DNA of 13,784 nucleotides, taken from assembly GCA_024636405.1 (NCBI GenBank), contig JAGXHC010000272.1, forward strand, positions 1 to 13,784. The letters are read 5' to 3'. Below are positions 1 through 6,143 of the stretch, in pieces. Under the pieces are notes generated by a model. The model searched no databases. It had not been told where the DNA came from and saw only the letters and a list, made by a program, of their open reading frames with translations. The DNA comes from Sulfitobacter sp. (GTDB taxonomy: Bacteria; Pseudomonadota; Alphaproteobacteria; Rhodobacterales; Rhodobacteraceae). Position numbers and translations under genes: made by a program. The first letter of the stretch is position 1. Each line of letters begins with the position of its first letter.

Positions 1-144
1 ACCATCGGATACCAGCAGCCGGACCCCGAATGCCCGCTTGACGTTGTGCCGAACGAGGCGCGCGATGCCCGTGTGCGCGTCGCGCTGAGCAATGCATTCG
101 CGTTCGGCGGTATGAACGCTGTGATCGCCATGCGGCGGATCTGA
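1..144 (+). CDS. Beta-ketoacyl-ACP synthase (FabF/NodE-like), C-terminal end only
   Basis: The reading frame is open from the first base and ends with TGA at 142-144, giving the last 47 residues of a protein whose start lies outside the window. The stretch [14 protein letters not shown] followed by [13 protein letters not shown] is the conserved C-terminus of condensing enzymes of the FabF class, which elongate acyl chains on acyl carrier protein in the cytoplasm. The usual FabF loop reads NSFGFGGTN. Here it is NAFAFGGMN, a variant I associate with the NodE/FabF2-like branch rather than housekeeping FabF. The active-site Cys and the first His cannot be seen. The family call is firm; the subfamily is a guess. 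It converges on the ialB-like gene across a hairpin at 153-177. Confidence 0.85.
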   Translation, partial: TIGYQQPDPECPLDVVPNEARDARVRVALSNAFAFGGMNAVIAMRRI

Positions 145-150
145 AACTGA

Positions 151-180
151 AAAAGGCCGCCCCATCGGGACGGCCTTGAT
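151..180. terminator. Bidirectional hairpin terminator between converging genes
   Basis: AAGGCCG (153-159) and CGGCCTT (171-177) form a perfect 7-bp stem, extended by CCC/GGG around a short loop. On the - strand it is followed by a run of five T, so it suits the IalB-family gene best. On + the tail is only weakly T-rich. It starts within ten bases of the synthase stop codon. Confidence 0.7.
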
Positions 181-189
181 ATTACACAG

Positions 190-208
190 CGGCCGCGTTG
201 CGCGGCCG
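190..208. other. Small perfect hairpin downstream of the IalB-family stop
   Basis: CGGCCGCG (190-197) and CGCGGCCG (201-208) form an 8-bp stem with a TTG loop, seven bases past the stop codon of the - strand gene. There is no T tract next to it. It may protect the 3' end or act with the 153-177 hairpin as a double terminator. Confidence 0.45.
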
Positions 209-214
209 TGCCGC

Positions 215-886
215 TTATTGTTCGATGACAGATACCTTGTCATAGCTGGCGGTAAAGCCTTCCAGCGAAAGGTTCAGTTTTACTTCCTGATCGGGGGCAA
301 GCGCCGGCACGATTACGATCTGCGCTTCCTTGCCACGTTTGAACGCAGCGACATCCGCAGCCGTCAGGCCAAGGCGTACATAGCAGCCCACCGGATTACA
401 AAAGGCATATGGGTAGCGACGTGCTTTGCCGCCATCGACGGCAATGGTCAGCTGCTGGGGCAGGGCGGTTTCAAGCGGCACAACGATGGTTGCACCCGCT
501 TCGGCCTTGCCCGAACCGGGCAGACGGAACAGCGAAATTTCTGCGACCGGGCTGCCCTGACCGTCATCCAGAAGCTGGTACATCTGGCAGGGGTCGACCT
601 CATCTTCGGTCTTGATACAGCGCATTTCCCAGGCGCCGATCTCTTCCTTTGTATAGGGTTGACCCAGCACAGGTTCACCGCTGGCGTCTTCCCCAAGGCT
701 CAGTTGTTCCTCGACCTCGGCGGCAGTGCCGCTGGCGGTGTCGCCTTCGACCGTGGCCGCCGGTTTCACCTCTTCGGTGGTTTCGGTCGTCTCAGTGGAG
801 GTGGTCGCGGTTTGGGCATATCCGGCCATCGGTGCCAACAACGCGAGTGCTGCGCACAGGGGCAGGGCAGACAAAATCTTGGTCAT
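215..886 (-). CDS. Exported IalB-family protein (invasion-associated locus B-like)
   Basis: A 223-residue protein. Residues 1-24 form a clear Sec signal peptide (MTK, hydrophobic core, cleavage likely after AGYA), so the product is periplasmic or envelope-exposed. A linker of about 45 residues rich in Thr, Glu and Ala follows (about 25-75), then the conserved domain. The family pattern is visible: W86-E-M-R-C90 with C100 and the Q-M-Y-Q motif, then F162-C163-N-P-V-G-C168. The four Cys residues probably form disulphides. IalB-like proteins are widespread in alphaproteobacteria. The name comes from Bartonella, and a role in invasion should not be assumed here; the function is unknown. The ATG at 884-886 precedes the signal peptide and has GGAA nearby as a weak ribosome binding site. 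A candidate promoter lies at 915-943. Confidence 0.85.
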   Translation of the reverse strand: MTKILSALPLCAALALLAPMAGYAQTATTSTETTETTEEVKPAATVEGDTASGTAAEVEEQLSLGEDASGEPVLGQPYTKEEIGAWEMRCIKTEDEVDPCQMYQLLDDGQGSPVAEISLFRLPGSGKAEAGATIVVPLETALPQQLTIAVDGGKARRYPYAFCNPVGCYVRLGLTAADVAAFKRGKEAQIVIVPALAPDQEVKLNLSLEGFTASYDKVSVIEQ

Positions 887-914
887 AATAATTCCATATC
901 AGTTGCTTTGACGC

Positions 915-943
915 CGTCTAACACGCGTCCAATACAATGTCAG
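915..943 (-). promoter_or_regulatory. Candidate promoter of the IalB-family gene
   Basis: On the - strand CTGACA (943-938) is five of six to the -35 consensus and is followed after 17 bases by TAGACG (920-915), a poor -10. Transcription would begin near 908, leaving a leader of about 20 bases. The weak -10 keeps confidence low. Confidence 0.3.
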
Positions 944-1033
944 CGGCGATCACCAGGGTTATAACCCCAAAACGGCAGATTTCTGCGCAAATCGGGGCTG
1001 CGGAGAGGGCCATTCCAAAGCTGCTGGATCAGG

Positions 1034-1104
1034 ACAAAGAAAAGAGGGCGCAGGGCCCCCTCTTTCCTCTTATTTCTCTCCCCGTCGGACTGGGCCGACT
1101 TATT
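1034..1104 (-). ncRNA. Candidate short RNA or attenuated leader upstream of the IalB-family gene
   Basis: On the - strand the promoter at 1139-1111 would start transcription at about A1104. The transcript has a small hairpin, GTCGG/CCGAC around six bases (1100-1085). A purine-rich unpaired stretch follows (about 1084-1066). The 8-bp hairpin AAAGAGGG/CCCTCTTT (1065-1041) comes next, with the tail TCTTTG. This would be an RNA of about 70 nt. No start codon with a sensible reading frame is seen. It could be a free small RNA, or a leader ending at an attenuator before the IalB-family gene about 150 bp further on. Both are inferences; the promoter and the hairpin are seen directly. Confidence 0.4.
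1041..1065. terminator. Hairpin terminator candidate, possibly bidirectional
   Basis: AAAGAGGG (1041-1048) pairs with CCCTCTTT (1058-1065) over a 9-base loop. On - the tail is TCTTTG; on + it is a C/T-rich stretch (1066-1080). The A/T outer pairs merge into a T-rich tail on either strand, as in bidirectional terminators. Confidence 0.55.
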
Positions 1105-1110
1105 GACGCC

Positions 1111-1139
1111 AATTTACGGAAGCGTCATGCAACCGTCAA
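1111..1139 (-). promoter_or_regulatory. Sigma-70-type promoter on the - strand inside the non-coding block
   Basis: TTGACG (1139-1134), five of six to consensus, is followed after exactly 17 bases by TAAATT (1116-1111). The likely start is A1104. An inverted repeat TGACGC (1104-1109) / GCGTCA (1122-1127) brackets the -10, so a repressor or activator could sit there. The block TTCCGTAAATT around the -10 recurs as TTCCGTAAAATT at 1353-1342. Confidence 0.5.
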
Positions 1140-1165
1140 CAACAAAAAATCACGGGCGGGTATCG

Positions 1166-1198
1166 GCAGAAAAAAGGCCCCAGCGCAGAAAAAAGGCC
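1166..1198 (+). repeat. Two direct copies of GCAGAAAAAAGGCC
   Basis: The 14-base word occurs at 1166-1179 and again at 1185-1198, 19 bases apart. On the - strand each copy gives a GGCC followed by six T. The second T run thus lies just beyond the main terminator and may be a backup stop or the trace of a small local duplication. Confidence 0.75.
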
Positions 1199-1216
1199 GC
1201 ACCCGAAGGCGCGGCC
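1189..1216 (-). terminator. Strong Rho-independent terminator (UUCG tetraloop, six T)
   Basis: On the - strand GGCCGCGCC and GGTGCGGCC form a 9-bp stem (one G-T wobble) closed by TTCG, and six T follow directly at 1194-1189. This is a textbook intrinsic terminator. It does not serve any protein gene and is the main evidence for the small RNA. Confidence 0.85.
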
Positions 1217-1338
1217 AGTCTGACAGGGAGGAAGTGTTCCGGGCCAGGAGGACATTTAGGCCCGGAACAAATCCACTATGGCGCGCAAAAGTTAAATTTG
1301 TATGCTCGTGCGGAACGCTGAAGTGCATGGTATGCACG
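1189..1338 (-). ncRNA. Candidate anti-Shine-Dalgarno small RNA with CCUCCU loop and intrinsic terminator (5' end uncertain)
   Basis: Read on the - strand, the 3' part has three elements in order. The first is an 11-bp perfect hairpin, TGTTCCGGGCC/GGCCCGGAACA (1269-1259 and 1245-1235), whose 13-base loop contains CCTCCT. The second is a probably unpaired stretch (about 1234-1217) with CTTCCTCCCTG. The third is a terminator with UUCG tetraloop and six T (1216-1189). No protein gene lies upstream on this strand, so the terminator needs its own transcript. The 5' end is not fixed: a TAAAAT box at 1348-1343 would start it near 1338, beginning with the dyad GTGCAT/ATGCAC. A start nearer 1290 is also possible. 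Exposed CU-rich motifs that mask ribosome binding sites are known from alphaproteobacterial small RNAs such as AbcR/alpha-r15 and the CCUCCUCCC RNAs of Rhodobacter. Membership in either family is not established. Confidence 0.65.
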
Positions 1339-1368
1339 CAAAATTTTACGGAATGTGCGCCCCGCACA
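1323..1368. promoter_or_regulatory. Two short dyads ahead of the DUF853 ATPase gene
   Basis: GTGCAT-GGT-ATGCAC (1323-1337) and TGTGCG-CCC-CGCACA (1354-1368) are perfect 6-bp inverted repeats with 3-base centres, about 31 bp apart centre to centre. The second abuts the ribosome binding site AGGGAG (1368-1373). They may be operators or small RNA hairpins; nothing shows which. No convincing + strand promoter was found between 1217 and 1383. Confidence 0.35.
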
Positions 1369-1383
1369 GGGAGACCGAACATC

Positions 1384-2928
1384 ATGGCAGACGATATCTT
1401 TATCGGTGGCGGCGGCGCGAACTACGGCGAAAAGCAGTTTCTGAACATTGGATACGCCAACCGCCATGGGCTGATCGCCGGGGCGACAGGCACTGGCAAG
1501 ACGGTGACGTTGCAGATCCTGGCGGAAGGCTTTTCAAATGCGGGGGTCCCTGTGTTTATGGCGGACGTAAAGGGTGATCTGGCCGGATTGGCCAAGGCGG
1601 GTGACGCGGGTCACAAGCTGCACAGTGCGTTTACCGACCGTGCCGCGACCATCGGTTTTGACGATTACGCTTACGATGCGTTTCCCGTCACCTTCTGGGA
1701 TATTTTCGGCCAACAGGGCCATCCGGTGCGTGCCACCGTTTCGGAAATGGGCCCGCTTTTGCTGGCGCAGCTTCTGGGGCTGAGCGAGGCGCAGGAGGGT
1801 ATCCTGAACATCGCCTTCCGCGTCGCGGATGAGGACGGCATGCCGCTGCTTGACCTCAAGGATTTGCAGGCCCTGCTGGTCTGGGTGGGAGAAAACGCAA
1901 GCGATCTGGCCTTGCGGTACGGCAATGTTTCATCCGCTTCGGTCGGGACAATCCAGCGGCGGTTGCTGGTGCTGGAAAATCAGGGCGCGGCGCAATTGTT
2001 TGGCGAACCCGCGCTGGCGCTTGGCGATCTGATGCGCACCGACAGTGACGGGCGCGGTATGATCAACATTCTGGCGGCTGATCAGCTGATGGGCGCGCCG
2101 AAGCTCTATGCGACCTTTCTGCTTTGGCTGCTGTCGGAGTTATTTGAAGAACTGCCCGAAGTGGGTGATCCGGACAAACCCAAGTTGGTGTTCTTCTTCG
2201 ATGAGGCTCATTTGCTGTTTGACGACGCGCCAAAAGCACTGGTCAACAAGGTGGAACAGGTCGCGCGCCTGATCCGGTCCAAGGGCGTCGGAGTCTATTT
2301 CGTCACCCAGAACCCCGCAGACGTCCCTGACGATATTCTGGGGCAGTTGGGCAACCGCATTCAACACGCCCTGCGCGCCTTCACCGCGCGCGACCGCAAG
2401 GAATTGCGCCTCGCGGCCCAGACCTACCGCGAAAACCCGACCTTCGATACCGAAACCGCTATCCGCGAAGTCGGTGTGGGCGAGGCGGTCACATCAATGT
2501 TGCAGAAAAAAGGGGTGCCGGGGATCGTGGAGCGCACATTGATCCGTCCGCCGTCCTCGCAACTGGGTCCAATTTCGGCGGCCGAACGCGCGGGGTTGAT
2601 GGCCACGTCCGGAATGGCCGGAAAATATGACCAGACCATGGACCGCGATTCGGCGTTTGAGATGCTTGCCAAACGCGCCAGGGATGCCGCTGACGCTGCC
2701 GCACAGGCAGAGGAACAGGCCGAAAAGGCAGACGATGTCAGCACGGCGCGCGAATTCAACACCGCACGGCGCTATAACGGCGGCAAAGCCAGCACGCCAA
2801 CCGCCCGCCGCACAAGCGACGAAGGGTTTGGCGGCGCGATTGCCGGCATCGTGATCAAAGAGCTTAAAGGCACCACTGGCCGGCGCATTGTGCGCGGTAT
2901 ATTGGGTGGATTGTTCAAGGGACGATAA
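1384..2928 (+). CDS. DUF853 / YjgR-family HerA-like ATPase
   Basis: A 514-residue cytoplasmic P-loop ATPase of the HerA/FtsK class. Walker A is GATGTGKT at residues 33-40, preceded by the family's typical N-terminus ([15 protein letters not shown]). The DVKGDLAGL motif is at 61-69. Walker B is LVFFFDEAH at about 268-276, with D273 and E274. The sensor-like stretch [12 protein letters not shown] is at 305-316, and R331-A-F-T-A-R-D-R may supply an arginine finger. An Ala/Glu/Lys-rich, possibly coiled, segment (425-450) leads to the basic C-terminal tail GRRIVRG...FKGR. The family is widely conserved, but its substrate is unknown; DNA or protein translocation is only inferred from the fold. The start at 1384 has AGGGAG ten bases upstream. 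The frame stays open back to 937, but that part is Lys/Arg-rich and covers the RNA signals, so it is not coding. The gene stands alone. Confidence 0.88.
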   Translation: MADDIFIGGGGANYGEKQFLNIGYANRHGLIAGATGTGKTVTLQILAEGFSNAGVPVFMADVKGDLAGLAKAGDAGHKLHSAFTDRAATIGFDDYAYDAFPVTFWDIFGQQGHPVRATVSEMGPLLLAQLLGLSEAQEGILNIAFRVADEDGMPLLDLKDLQALLVWVGENASDLALRYGNVSSASVGTIQRRLLVLENQGAAQLFGEPALALGDLMRTDSDGRGMINILAADQLMGAPKLYATFLLWLLSELFEELPEVGDPDKPKLVFFFDEAHLLFDDAPKALVNKVEQVARLIRSKGVGVYFVTQNPADVPDDILGQLGNRIQHALRAFTARDRKELRLAAQTYRENPTFDTETAIREVGVGEAVTSMLQKKGVPGIVERTLIRPPSSQLGPISAAERAGLMATSGMAGKYDQTMDRDSAFEMLAKRARDAADAAAQAEEQAEKADDVSTAREFNTARRYNGGKASTPTARRTSDEGFGGAIAGIVIKELKGTTGRRIVRGILGGLFKGR

Positions 2929-2937
2929 GGTTTCGCG

Positions 2938-2982
2938 CCCCCCGGACTTGCTTTGGCTGAAGCTTCTGCAAAGGCCGGGGGG
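2938..2982. terminator. Long GC hairpin between converging genes
   Basis: CCCCCCGG (2938-2945) pairs with CCGGGGGG (2975-2982). Inside, CTTTG (2951-2955) can pair with CAAAG (2969-2973). It lies between the ATPase stop and the livM stop, which face each other. No T tract follows on either strand, so it may act as a 3' end stabiliser or a weak bidirectional terminator. Confidence 0.5.
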
Positions 2983-3003
2983 GGTGTCTTATCGCTGGGT
3001 CTT

Positions 3004-4308
3004 CTACTTCTCCGGGATCAACCCTCGCGGGCTGAACCTGAGGACCAGCAGCAGGACCAGCCCCATGGTCAGCAACCGCATGTGCGCAACGCTTTCCAGC
3101 AGATGGCTTTTCAACGCCGATCCGTCCGACATGCCGTAAGTGATCGCCGACATCAGCCACAGACCCATTGTTTCGACCTCAACCCAGAGGAACCAGATCA
3201 GAAAGCCGCCCAGTATCGCGCCGTAGTTGTTGCCCGAACCGCCCACGATCACCATCACCCAGATCAGGAAGGTAAAGCGCAGCGGCTGATAGGTGCCCGG
3301 TGTCAGCTGGCCGTCCATCGTCGTCATCATGGCACCTGCGATGCCGCAGATCGCGGAACCGAGAATGAAAACCTGCAAGTGGCGCTTGGTCACGTCCTTG
3401 CCCATGGCTTCGGCGGCCACTTCGTTGTCGCGGATCGCCCGCAACATCCGGCCCCAGGGCGAATGCAGGGCTCGCTCGCTTAGCCAGAGCAGGATCAGCA
3501 ATACGACACCAAATAGCAAGATATACAGCGCCTTGACCCAAAGCGTGGACCCTTCAACAGGATCAAATCCCAAACTGGCCGCACGGTCCACAAAGGCGGC
3601 GGTGTTCTGGAGGTCAATTTCGTAAGGCACCGGGCGCGGTACGCCGATCACGTTTTTCACGCCGCGCGTCAGCCAATCCTCGTTCTTGAGGACGGCAATG
3701 ATGATTTCGGCAATGCCAAGTGTTGCAATGGCCAGATAATCGGACCGCAATCCCAACGCCGTCTTGCCAATCAACCAGGCCGCAGCAGCGGCAAAGATAC
3801 CACCCACCGGCCAGGCCAGCAGTACAGGCAGGCCCAACCCTCCCATATATCCGGTCTGCGCCGGATTGATCGACTCGATGGATTCGACAGCGGGGTCCAG
3901 AAGGGCACGGAACACAAAAAAGCCGACGACCAGCACGGCAATCACCACAAGATTGCGCACCCATCCGGCCGTCATCCGTTTCATCAGCAGCACCGCCGCA
4001 AAAACTGTTCCGGCGCCCAGCACCAGTGCCGATACGATCCCGACACCGCCTGCTGCGAAGGCGCCAGAAGTGGGCGGCATGCCAACCAGCACGGCGGCCA
4101 GTCCGCCAAGCGCCACGAAGCCCATGATGCCGACGTTAAACAGACCGGCAAAGCCCCATTGCAGGTTTACCCCCAACGCCATGATGGACGATATCAGCCC
4201 CATTGCGATGATCAGCAATGCCGAGTTCCAGCTTTGCATGACGCCGACAAAAATGATCAGTGCCGCAATAACTGCAAACAGCAGCGGGTTTCTCAATCTT
4301 TCGTTCAT
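3004..4308 (-). CDS. livM: Branched-chain amino acid ABC transporter permease LivM
   Basis: A 434-residue integral membrane permease, one half of the transmembrane pore of a HAAT-type importer. Many hydrophobic segments are visible (for example about 9-25, 29-50, 56-76, 86-108, 118-135, 160-182, 260-277, 312-330, 345-376 and 410-424). Family motifs are present: GFAGLFNVGIMGFVALGG (52-69), SDYLAIATLGIAEII (189-203), the cytoplasmic coupling-helix region MLRAIRDNEVAAEAMGKDV (288-306), and VGGSGNNYGAILGG (355-368). The C-terminus RFSPRGLIPEK is typical. It is somewhat longer than many LivM proteins, with an extra segment around 136-160 between membrane spans. Its ATG overlaps the livH stop as ATGA, so translation is probably coupled. 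It is the last gene of the operon. Confidence 0.93.
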   Translation of the reverse strand: MNERLRNPLLFAVIAALIIFVGVMQSWNSALLIIAMGLISSIMALGVNLQWGFAGLFNVGIMGFVALGGLAAVLVGMPPTSGAFAAGGVGIVSALVLGAGTVFAAVLLMKRMTAGWVRNLVVIAVLVVGFFVFRALLDPAVESIESINPAQTGYMGGLGLPVLLAWPVGGIFAAAAAWLIGKTALGLRSDYLAIATLGIAEIIIAVLKNEDWLTRGVKNVIGVPRPVPYEIDLQNTAAFVDRAASLGFDPVEGSTLWVKALYILLFGVVLLILLWLSERALHSPWGRMLRAIRDNEVAAEAMGKDVTKRHLQVFILGSAICGIAGAMMTTMDGQLTPGTYQPLRFTFLIWVMVIVGGSGNNYGAILGGFLIWFLWVEVETMGLWLMSAITYGMSDGSALKSHLLESVAHMRLLTMGLVLLLVLRFSPRGLIPEK

Positions 4309-5315
4309 GTCGATTGCCCCTTGAACAGGCCCGTCGGTTTGATCAGCAGCACGATCAACAATATGACGAAGCTGACGGCGAACTTGTAGTCTGTGCTGAG
4401 CAGTTGCACCAAGCTGTCAGGCTCCAGGCCATTGGGCATGATATAACCGAAAACCTTTTTCCACGCGTAGGTGATCGTTACTTCGCTGAAGGCAATGACG
4501 AAACCGCCGGCGATGGCGCCAACCGGGCTGCCGAGGCCGCCAACGATTGCGCTGGCAAAAATCGGCAACAAAAGCTGGAAATATGTGAACGGTTTGAAGG
4601 ATTTGTCCAAACCATAAAGCACGCCCGCAACCGTTGCCAATGTGGCCACGATCAACCACGTAATCATCACCACGCGTTCCGGGTTGATCCCCGACAGCAG
4701 CGCCAGATCCTCGTTGTCGGAATAGGCGCGCATCGACTTGCCGGACCGTGTCTTGTTCAGGAACCAGAACAGCGCCGCCACAACGATGATCGCGGTGATG
4801 ATGGTGATGCCTTGTGTTGTCTTGAACGCCAGCCCTTCTTCGAGCCCGGTCATCTCTTTGAATGTGCGTGCCGATATGATGAACCGTTCACCGTCCAGAA
4901 AGCTTTGGTCGTCCGCGCCGATGATGAAGCGCGTGACGCCGTTGTAGATAAATGTAACACCCAGCGAGACAATGACCAGGATCACCGGCTTTGCCTTTTT
5001 CTCACGGTAGAACCGGTACACCATGCGGTCCGTGCCCAGCAGCAGTCCCATGGCAAACAGGATCCCGAAGGGCAGGGCCAGCAGCGCCGTAGGCAGCACC
5101 CAAAGATGCAGCCCCCAGGATTGGAACAGCCAGGTGATCAGCACGGTTGCCATCGCACCCATGGCCATCGTGTCACCGTGCGCAAAGTTGGAAAACCGCA
5201 AGATGCCATAGACCAGCGTCACCCCAAGCGCCCCCAGCGCCAGCTGCGAGCCATAGGCGATACCGGGGATCAGCACATAATTGGCGAGTGCGACGATTGC
5301 GTTCAGCAGGTCCAT
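4305..5315 (-). CDS. livH: Branched-chain amino acid ABC transporter permease LivH
   Basis: A 336-residue membrane permease that pairs with LivM. The signature LVYGILRFSNFAHGDTMAMGA (34-54) matches the LivH motif for the N-terminal membrane region. The coupling-helix region is GKSMRAYSDNEDLALLSGIN (192-211), and the GGLGSPVGAIAGGFVIAFSE stretch (259-278) is also typical. It has about eight membrane spans and is moderately longer than the common 290-310 residues. It starts three bases after the livF stop, with GGGG within the livF end as a possible ribosome binding site. It ends in a 4-bp overlap with livM. The order livG-livF-livH-livM differs from that of enteric liv operons but is common in alphaproteobacteria. 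Confidence 0.93.
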   Translation of the reverse strand: MDLLNAIVALANYVLIPGIAYGSQLALGALGVTLVYGILRFSNFAHGDTMAMGAMATVLITWLFQSWGLHLWVLPTALLALPFGILFAMGLLLGTDRMVYRFYREKKAKPVILVIVSLGVTFIYNGVTRFIIGADDQSFLDGERFIISARTFKEMTGLEEGLAFKTTQGITIITAIIVVAALFWFLNKTRSGKSMRAYSDNEDLALLSGINPERVVMITWLIVATLATVAGVLYGLDKSFKPFTYFQLLLPIFASAIVGGLGSPVGAIAGGFVIAFSEVTITYAWKKVFGYIMPNGLEPDSLVQLLSTDYKFAVSFVILLIVLLIKPTGLFKGQST

Positions 5316-5318
5316 GCC

Positions 5319-6143
5319 TCAGCCCCCCAGGAAAGATTTGCGCACGTCCGGATCGGCCAGCAATTCCTTGCCGGTTCCGGTATATGCATTGGCGCCCTGC
5401 ACAAGGACATAGCCCTTGTCGGCGATCTCGAGCGCTTGGCGGGCGTTCTGTTCGACCATCAGGATCGGGATGCCGGTGCGGGCAACTTCGATGATGCGAT
5501 CAAATAGTTCGTCCATCACGATGGGGCTGACCCCGGCGGTCGGTTCGTCCAGCATCAGCACCTTGGGTTGCGTCATCAACGCCCGGCCCACGGCCACCTG
5601 CTGGCGCTGGCCGCCCGAAAGCTCGCCCGCCGCCTGCAACCGCTTTTCCTTGAGGATCGGAAACAGATCATAGACCTGCGCCAAGGTGTCCCTGAAATCA
5701 TCCCGACGAATGAAAGCCCCCATTTCGAGGTTTTCTTCCACCGTCATGGAGGTAAAAATATTGGAGGTTTGCGGCACGAAACCCATGCCTTTTGCCACCC
5801 GGTCCTGCGGTGACAGTTGGGTAATATCCTCACCATCCAGCAGGACATGGCCCTGACGCAGGTTCAACATCCCGAAAATCGCCTTCATACCGGTCGATTT
5901 GCCTGCCCCGTTGGGCCCGACAATGACCGCGATCTGACCGCGCTCAACCGCGATGGTACAGTCGTGCAGGATGTCCGGGCCGTTGCCATAGCCCCCCGTC
6001 ATGCTTTCACCGATCAGAAACGGACCTTCGCCACTGACGGAATGCGATTCGCCTGAATGCCGGGGCAGTTGGCTGCCCATGCCTTTGGGATTGGCGATGG
6101 AGACATCTTTGTTGCCCCGGTCGCCATAGGGATCGCTGCTCAT
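5319..6143 (-). CDS. livF: Branched-chain amino acid ABC transporter ATP-binding protein LivF
   Basis: A 274-residue cytoplasmic ATPase subunit. Walker A is GPNGAGKS (76-83), the Q-loop is Q125, the ABC signature is LSGGQ (175-179) and Walker B is VLMLDE (195-200). The switch region reads VEQNA, as usual in LivF where Gln replaces the H-loop His. Typical LivF has about 235 residues. This one carries an N-terminal extension of about 40 residues (MSSDPYG to SGEGPF), polar and rich in Gly/Ser, before the ABC core. The ATG at 6141-6143 overlaps the livG stop as ATGA and has AAGAAGG upstream, which supports this start. A later start at M22 is conceivable but has no overlap and no clear ribosome binding site. 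The frame continues upstream to 6275, inside livG, but that part is a shadow. Confidence 0.92.
   Translation of the reverse strand: MSSDPYGDRGNKDVSIANPKGMGSQLPRHSGESHSVSGEGPFLIGESMTGGYGNGPDILHDCTIAVERGQIAVIVGPNGAGKSTGMKAIFGMLNLRQGHVLLDGEDITQLSPQDRVAKGMGFVPQTSNIFTSMTVEENLEMGAFIRRDDFRDTLAQVYDLFPILKEKRLQAAGELSGGQRQQVAVGRALMTQPKVLMLDEPTAGVSPIVMDELFDRIIEVARTGIPILMVEQNARQALEIADKGYVLVQGANAYTGTGKELLADPDVRKSFLGG

Noticed and set aside
176..964. 262-residue open frame on + opposite the IalB-family gene.
   Set aside because: It is a shadow of the GC-rich coding strand. The - frame has a signal peptide and a recognised domain; the + frame shows neither.
1166..1198. The pair of GCAGAAAAAAGGCC repeats as a CRISPR-like or satellite array.
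   Set aside because: There are only two copies, 19 bases apart, at a terminator T run. A local duplication or backup terminator explains them.
937..1383. In-frame extension of the ATPase gene by 149 residues, starting at 937.
   Set aside because: The added part is Lys/Arg-rich, unlike the family N-terminus, and covers terminators and promoter signals. The ATG at 1384 has AGGGAG upstream and starts where the family starts.
1384..2928. HerA-like ATPase as part of an antiphage defence system (HerA with SIR2, DUF4297 or NurA).
   Set aside because: The protein has the DUF853/YjgR build, and no nuclease or effector gene is next to it. The surroundings are housekeeping genes.
4314..5507. 397-residue open frame on + opposite livH and the end of livF.
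   Set aside because: Its composition (very rich in Gln, Arg, His and Asp) is typical of antisense frames. Both genes on - have full family motifs.
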